DNA of 22,416 nt from Venturia oleaginea (Eukaryota > Ascomycota > Dothideomycetes > Venturiales > Venturiaceae), in NCBI GenBank assembly GCA_013176395.1, contig JABMLP010000060.1, positions 1-22,416 of the forward strand, given 5' to 3'. Under the pieces are notes generated by a model. It was not told where the DNA came from, did not search any database, and saw nothing but the letters and a program-made list of their open reading frames with translations. Of the stretch, positions 18,233 to 22,416 are shown piece after piece (within the stretch, counting starts at the first letter, position 1; each line of letters starts with the position of its first letter). The position numbers and the translations under genes are program-made.

Positions 18233-18434
18233 ATGGAGAAAGGAGGGGGAGGGAGGGATGGAGGGGGTTCGGAGTGGAGAGGGATATAAGGACGCCAGGA
18301 TAGAGGGATCATAAAGGAGTCGTAACCTACTTCTTCAACAAGATAAATTTTTCAAAATGGTTCAACGCTGTATATAATGTGGCTTGTGTATCCCCGTGGA
18401 CATTCTCGAGATTTTAACTGACTACTGACTGAAT

Positions 18435-18559
18435 AGCCGCGTGGTACGGTCTTTCTAAGCCACAAACTTTGAAGAATTTAGCTGAAACCGTAGAATAACC
18501 GCAAACTTACGGTTGCAATTTAAAAAGTTTACGGCATAGAAAGACCGTACCCCGCGGCT
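18435..18559. mobile_element. MITE-like element, 125 bp, with ~27-40-bp inverted repeats
   Basis: The left end AGCCGCGTGGTACGGTC... and right end ...GACCGTACCCCGCGGCT are inverted repeats with two mismatches over the outer 27 bases; similarity continues inward (AAACTTT on both arms) to about 40 bases. The interior (~45 bases) contains no coding sequence. Size and structure fit a non-autonomous DNA element. A clear target duplication is not visible (TA on the left, TG on the right if the ends are trimmed by one base). Its ends do not match those of the pogo-like element. Confidence 0.7.
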
Positions 18560-18779
18560 GTGTGAGAGATTCTGAAGGCTCTATCCCATAGCGGAACCTA
18601 GCTGAAACACGTAGATGAGTTAATTCTTATCCCTTGAGTACGTTGTAGTCTCCTTGGGAAAGGCTTAGTATACAATGTATAGCCCAAAAGCTTCTATATA
18701 GTAGAGAAGTTCTATCTGGGTCCTTATCCGTTATTGCATTACCTTGATATAGGGTTCCCAACGGCCCAACGGGACGGAT

Positions 18780-18881
18780 CGGGGCGGGTTTGGAGGTCTT
18801 CAACCCGCCCCGTTAACAGGTCGGGGGAGACGGGTTGGGCGAGTTTTTGGGGCGGGTTATAGATTCTACATAACCCGCCCC
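18780..18881. repeat. Two adjacent GC-rich hairpins built on GGGGCGGGTT
   Basis: Hairpin 1 at 18780-18812 has an 11-bp perfect stem (CGGGGCGGGTT) and an 11-nt loop. Hairpin 2 at 18849-18881 has a 12-bp perfect stem (GGGGCGGGTTAT) and a 9-nt loop, and GGGAGACG/CGTCTCCC outside it adds further pairing. The surroundings are AT-rich. Alternating copies of a G-rich motif near a CCCAACGGCCC-type end suggest subterminal repeats of a small hAT-like or other DNA element, but no complete ends were identified. Confidence 0.6.
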
Positions 18882-19132
18882 GTCTCCCACCATTACAGGT
18901 TCTCGTGATGCTTATATAATGTGTAATAAAGATTACTAAAAGATTACTACCATAGACCTAACTACATAAGGAAAGAGGAAGAATATTTAGATATTATTAT
19001 ATAGAACGGTAGAAGGAGTACCCAGTACTCTTAAGTCTCTTATAATAATCCTCATAGTTTCCTGACAGTCAGAAGTGAAGGAGAGTTGTTCATTGTTTCT
19101 AGCATACACGAATCGCTTCAATCATAAAAGAA

Positions 19133-19820
19133 CTACTCCTCATCAGAAGGATCGTCAATCATTAAGTCCCCGTCAATCATTAAGTCCCGTCAATCATTAA
19201 GTCCCCGTCAATCATTAAGTCCCCGTCAATCATTAGTCCCCGTCAATCATTAAGTCCCCCAATAATGAAGACCAGCCTCTTCATCACCAACATCATCCTC
19301 CTCATCATCATTATGATCATCAACATCTGTCTCATCCACGGGCTCGGCACGAGCTATTTCCGCTACCCTCGTATTCTCTGGTAGTATATCACCCTCATCA
19401 ATCAGATTACCCATGATATCAGTCGCCTGTTCTTCAAGTGGAACCATAACAAGTGTCTCCAAGTCCATATCTCTTACCATGGCATATCTCTCTCTTGCTG
19501 CCTTCTTTGGCCTAAACATTAAGGCGTAGGTATCGTCGGCGAGGTCTGGAGCAGGTAGATCGCAATGCGATTTCAGAGCCAGGATGTGCTTCCCACCAAC
19601 CAGGTGGACCAGGAATAACTTCAAACATGTCTGTAGTTGCGAGACGATTGCGAATGAATGCAAATTCACTGGCAGTAAAGAACGGCAGTAAAGAACTGCA
19701 GTGATGACATTGTAGTACGTTGTTCAACTGGGCAGACAGCAGGCTCCTTGTTGAATTCGATTGCTAGGTCCTATTAAACGCGTTAGAGACTATCAGGAAT
19801 GCGTTTGTCTTTTTTGTCAT
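19133..19820 (-). CDS. Unknown protein with acidic C-terminus and hexapeptide repeat (frame-shifted)
   Basis: Possible start at ATG 19820 (MTKKTNAFLIVSNAFNR). Sense continues, after a one-base loss near 19767, with LAIEFNKEPAVCPVEQ, then across a 13-bp duplication (19671-19696) to SEFAFIRNRLATTDMFEVI and PGPPGW. After an unresolved shift near 19580 comes LPAPDLADDTYALMFRPKK, a charged helix, and a very acidic tail (DETDVDDHNDDEEDDVGDEE). The literal frame stops at 19250, but the following 18-bp repeats, read on this strand, encode GDLMID six times if three one-base gaps are filled, ending DDPSDEE and TAG at 19133. The repeat unit being a multiple of three and continuing sense on both sides supports coding. 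The family is not recognised; it could be a host gene or a gene carried by a transposon. Confidence 0.45.
19153..19258 (-). repeat. Six-copy 18-bp tandem repeat, coding for GDLMID on the minus strand
   Basis: The plus-strand unit is CGTCAATCATTAAGTCCC. Copies at 19153, 19188, 19206 and 19241 are 18 bp; those at 19171 and 19224 are 17 bp, one C short and one A short respectively. All differences are single-base losses in homopolymers. Confidence 0.92.
19671..19696. repeat. Perfect 13-bp tandem duplication
   Basis: GGCAGTAAAGAAC occurs twice head to tail. Thirteen is not a multiple of three, so it shifts the minus-strand frame; with one copy, LQFFTA joins SEFAFIRNR in frame. Confidence 0.85.
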
Positions 19821-20090
19821 GATCGAACTATGTTGGTATTCGAATGCAGTTAAACGTAGTTAAATGTGGTGGTTCTGCTCGATCAGGTCTAGCGCGAGAC
19901 TGGTCGCAAGTACTTAGACTCGTCTCTACCTCTTAGTTAGCTCCTCATCCTTACAACTTCGCACATCCCATAGAATTCAAGTCATGCTTCCAAGTCAAGT
20001 CCAAGGTCAAACGTGACAGTTTGTAAGGATCCCTTTTCACGATAAAAGTCGGGCTGCTATTGTCTACGCAGCCGACAAACCTCACCAACT
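19821..20090. other. Divergent spacer before the gag gene; possible LTR and leader
   Basis: This stretch separates the minus-strand ATG at 19820 from the gag ATG at 20091, where an LTR and primer-binding site would be expected. A TGTTGG at 19831 could start an LTR, but I find no matching CA end with a 5-bp target duplication and no clear tRNA-complementary site, so LTR borders are not called. Confidence 0.35.
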
Positions 20091-21720
20091 ATGCCCCGAA
20101 TTCTCGACCTTCCCTCCCTTGCGGACGATACTACCACCCTCGAAAACAGTACTCTCGAAAACCCCCTAGCCTTCTACGACTTCTTTAACCCCTAGACTCG
20201 CAGCAACCCTTACTCAGAAGATCCAAGCTACCTTTGCAACCCCGGCGGACGAAGCCTCAGTCAACGAAAATGAATACGTCCCAGTCTCACACGTTACTCT
20301 CGACCGCGCTTCGGCGCTCCCACTCCTCCAGCTTTTAGCTACCATCTCCCATATGTTCAACACAGCCCAGCGAGACCAGGATACCATGTCCCGTTCAATT
20401 CAAGAACTCAAGCTCGAAGCCTCTGAGAACGAAGCTCGCGCCCTTCGAGCAGAACTCCAGGGCGTTACTTCTCGCGAAATCTCCGCCCCTCGACCAACCC
20501 AAGGCGACATCTCTATCTTTGAAGGAGATAAAAAAATACAAGAGCTAGCTCTTAGACCTCCGGATAAAACTCAGCGCAGACTCCAAAGCATTCCCTTCAG
20601 TAAACTCACAAGTTACTTACGCCTTCAATCGACTTGACGACAAGTGCAAATCCACAATTCGCCCATACTACAACGAAACTACGAATTCATGGCCTTTTGA
20701 ATCCCTCGACGAATTTATCTCAAAACTCAACGACAGCTACGCTCCTCGTTTCGATATTCAAGATGCTATGAATAAGCTGCAGAACCACAAGATGGCAAAC
20801 CGAACATTTGCTACTTACGCCGCTTCCGACGCCTACTCCAAGAAGCCGGAATCACCCTCCCTCACGTCTCAGAACCCGCAAACCCCTTGGAACAACTTAT
20901 GATTGTCAACTTTCGCAACGGCCTGAGCGCAGAACTCAGCGGAGCAATGATTCACGTCCCTACGACAAAGAAACTGGAGGAGTTAATCGATCTGTGCCAC
21001 AACTGCGAAGCCAACATGAAACAATTCGAGAAAATCTCTCGAGCTCGAAAAGCTCCCGTATTCTCAGGATCATCTACATCAGCTACCGCTCCCTCTGCAT
21101 CCCAACGCGCATTCCTAGTCTCCCCCGCCACTTCTCACGCTTTCGGAGATGCCATGGACATTTCAGTTATGAACCTCAACGGTAGTGCCGGCGCCGACAT
21201 AGGTACCTGCCTCCCGTCTCTCCAGATGAAACCAATTGCATCCTGGACCCTGGAAGAGAAAGCCGCCAATATCCAATGGCGAAAGACCAACAACCGTTGC
21301 GGATACTGCGGAGAGCCCGTAGTAATTATGCCTAATGGTCAGAAGCACATCGCCGCCGTATGCCCTAAGAAAGCCCAGCGTGGACGCCCCTCCAATCAGT
21401 TCACTACTCCCAACCAGTTCGCCAGTGACCCCATGCAGTTTGGCAACTCCGGAGCTCGAAACTTCATTCCCCCTATGAGCTTTAGCAATATGAGTATGTC
21501 AGGAGCATCGGGAGCGTATCCACAGAACGTCCAGACTTCCCGGATCACTCAAGGCCCTGAAGAACGCTCAGTTCTACCGCCTCTTCTAGCACCACAAGCT
21601 ACGGCTTCGGATCAGCCCCATACACCCCGAGTTCGGAAAACTCACAGTCTCGTTGAAAAGACGTTCATCGAGACACGACAACAAATCGAAACGACATGTT
21701 CTTCACATCAGTTCGGCAGT
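20091..21720 (+). pseudogene. Gag polyprotein with CCHC-like zinc knuckle (frame-shifted)
   Basis: It starts at ATG 20091 (MPRILDLPSLADD). A one-base gain near 20195 precedes a helical region (ATISHMFNTAQRDQDTM, SIQELKLEASENEARALRAE) that probably forms a coiled coil. The capsid-like core (IFEGDKK, then after a +1 shift near 20530-20550 LRIKLSADSKAF, NSWPFESLDEFISKLNDSY, and after loss of a C near 20840 LPHVSEPANPLEQLMIVNF) matches retrotransposon gag proteins, which form the particle shell. A zinc knuckle at 21298-21363 has C-x2-C-x12-H-x4-C, with a longer middle than the usual x4. The tail is Ser/Gln-rich, and a one-base loss near 21565 restores SYGFGSAPYTPSSENSQS. Several indels and an in-frame stop mean it is broken as written. 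Confidence 0.7.
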
Positions 21721-22416
21721 TCTAGGTTACTCAGAGAAATCAACAGGAGAGATTGATGGACCAGTAGACTCTAGACCAATCATAGTCCCAATTACACTTA
21801 ATGAATCGATCAAAACCCTCGCCGTTACTGATTCCTTTGCCACAGGAAGTTTCATAGACCTCGATTTTGCGCAATCCCACGGCTTTCCCTTTATTCCCCT
21901 CGAAAACCCCCGCCGCCTCAAAGCCTTTGACGGCGAACAGGCATCCTCTGCACCCTCTTACGTTACTCACGAAATCCACGTCTCCGTCAGAACCGGAGAA
22001 CACCACCTCGAAACCACGAAATTCTTTGTTACCCGTCTCGGCTCCGCAGCAGTCATCTTTGGCACTCCCTGGATGAACCTCCACGGTGTGAAACTCGATT
22101 TTGAGAATCGTAGTATTCACTTCGGTACCCACTGTTCTAAGAAATGTCTTCAGGGCCACAAGGGCTCTGTTGAGTATATCCCGCTCCCGTTTGGTGCCCG
22201 CGCACCCCTCAAGAAACCCCGGACTCTCCTCGCGATTGGAAGATTGTCAACTCTCACGCTTTTCAATGGAATTCTAAGCAGCCCAATGCTCAAATCTACG
22301 CAATCAGTATTCAAGATATCGATAATTTCTGGCGAAGAAACCAGATTACAAAGACCCTCGCCCCCAGTTACCCAAAGACCTTCACGACCTCGCGCACGCT
22401 TTTAACAGAAAGCTGC
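21720..22416 (+). pseudogene. Retropepsin-like protease and start of pol (frame-shifted, cut by window edge)
   Basis: The readable frame includes RPIIVPITLNESIKTLAVTD, an active-site-like segment VTDSFATGSFIDLDF, and the flap/ending segment VIFGTPWMNLHGVKLDFENR, in the order of retrotransposon aspartic proteases that cut Gag-Pol. The usual D-S/T-G-A is D-S-F-A here (codon TTT at 21837-21839 where GGT would be expected), which may inactivate it. After about 22150 the sense moves to other frames; ISIQDIDNF joins KKPDYKDPRPQLPKDLHDL if one C is restored near 22330, the linker leading to reverse transcriptase, which lies beyond the edge. Confidence 0.65.

Larger units (their letters stand above)
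18233..19132. other. Gene-free, repeat-bearing region
   Basis: Apart from the MITE-like element (18435-18559) and the GC-rich hairpins (18780-18881), this stretch is AT-rich and without supported genes. Around 18900-19060 it is notably rich in A, T and TATTATTATA-like sequence, which fits old transposon debris. Confidence 0.45.
20091..22416 (+). mobile_element. LTR retrotransposon (Ty3/gypsy-like) gag and protease region, partial
   Basis: A gag-like protein is followed by a retropepsin-like domain, and the start of the next pol region is cut by the right window edge. No reverse transcriptase is visible inside the window, so the superfamily call rests on the order and style of gag and protease. 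The frame changes several times by single bases. The element shows codon use rich in CTC/TCC/CTT, unlike the flanking DNA. Confidence 0.75.

Noticed and set aside
19831..20090. 5' LTR of the retrotransposon starting at TGTTGG
   Set aside because: No matching CA end, target duplication or primer-binding site could be located, and no second LTR is inside the window for comparison.

Overview
The window looks like nuclear DNA of a filamentous ascomycete (Pezizomycotina). Short spliceosomal introns (about 42-64 bp) have GTAAGT/GTATGT-type donors and CTRAY-like branch sites. There is a pogo/Fot1-type DNA transposon, a gag-pol (Ty3/gypsy-like) element, an RNase T2, a fungal BTB protein and small secreted cysteine-rich proteins. 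A finer placement (perhaps Leotiomycetes) is only a guess. No RNA gene or CRISPR array was seen.

Layout. 1-898 (-): 5' part of a secreted vanadium-haloperoxidase-like gene running off the left edge. 1532-3371: complete but dead pogo-like element with ~64-bp inverted repeats and TA duplications. 4171-5723 (+): BTB/POZ protein. 6467-9068 (-): an Ifi-6-16 (IFI6/ISG12-like) gene and two hypothetical genes. 10226-10782 and 11539-11911 (-): damaged or uncertain genes. 12031-12986 and 13253-13920 (-): two more Ifi-6-16-like genes. 14120-15481 (-): secreted RNase T2. 16690-16899 and 17987-18232 (+): two paralogous cysteine-rich secreted proteins. 18435-18881: a MITE-like inverted repeat and GC-rich hairpins. 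19133-19820 (-): unknown gene with an acidic, repeat-bearing tail. 20091-22416 (+): gag and protease of a retrotransposon running off the right edge.

The three Ifi-6-16-like genes share an intron at the same codon and phase, so they form a dispersed paralogous family. The RNase T2 and the two secreted peptides lie close together in a transposon-rich stretch, the kind of setting where plant-pathogen effector genes are often found; this link is inference.

A strong technical signal cuts across the window. Many otherwise well-preserved reading frames (BTB, RNase T2, Ifi-6-16, the repeat-tail gene, both transposons) change frame at points best explained by loss of a single base, usually in a short homopolymer. 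This looks more like residual indel errors of a long-read assembly than independent decay, and several 'broken' genes are probably intact in the organism.
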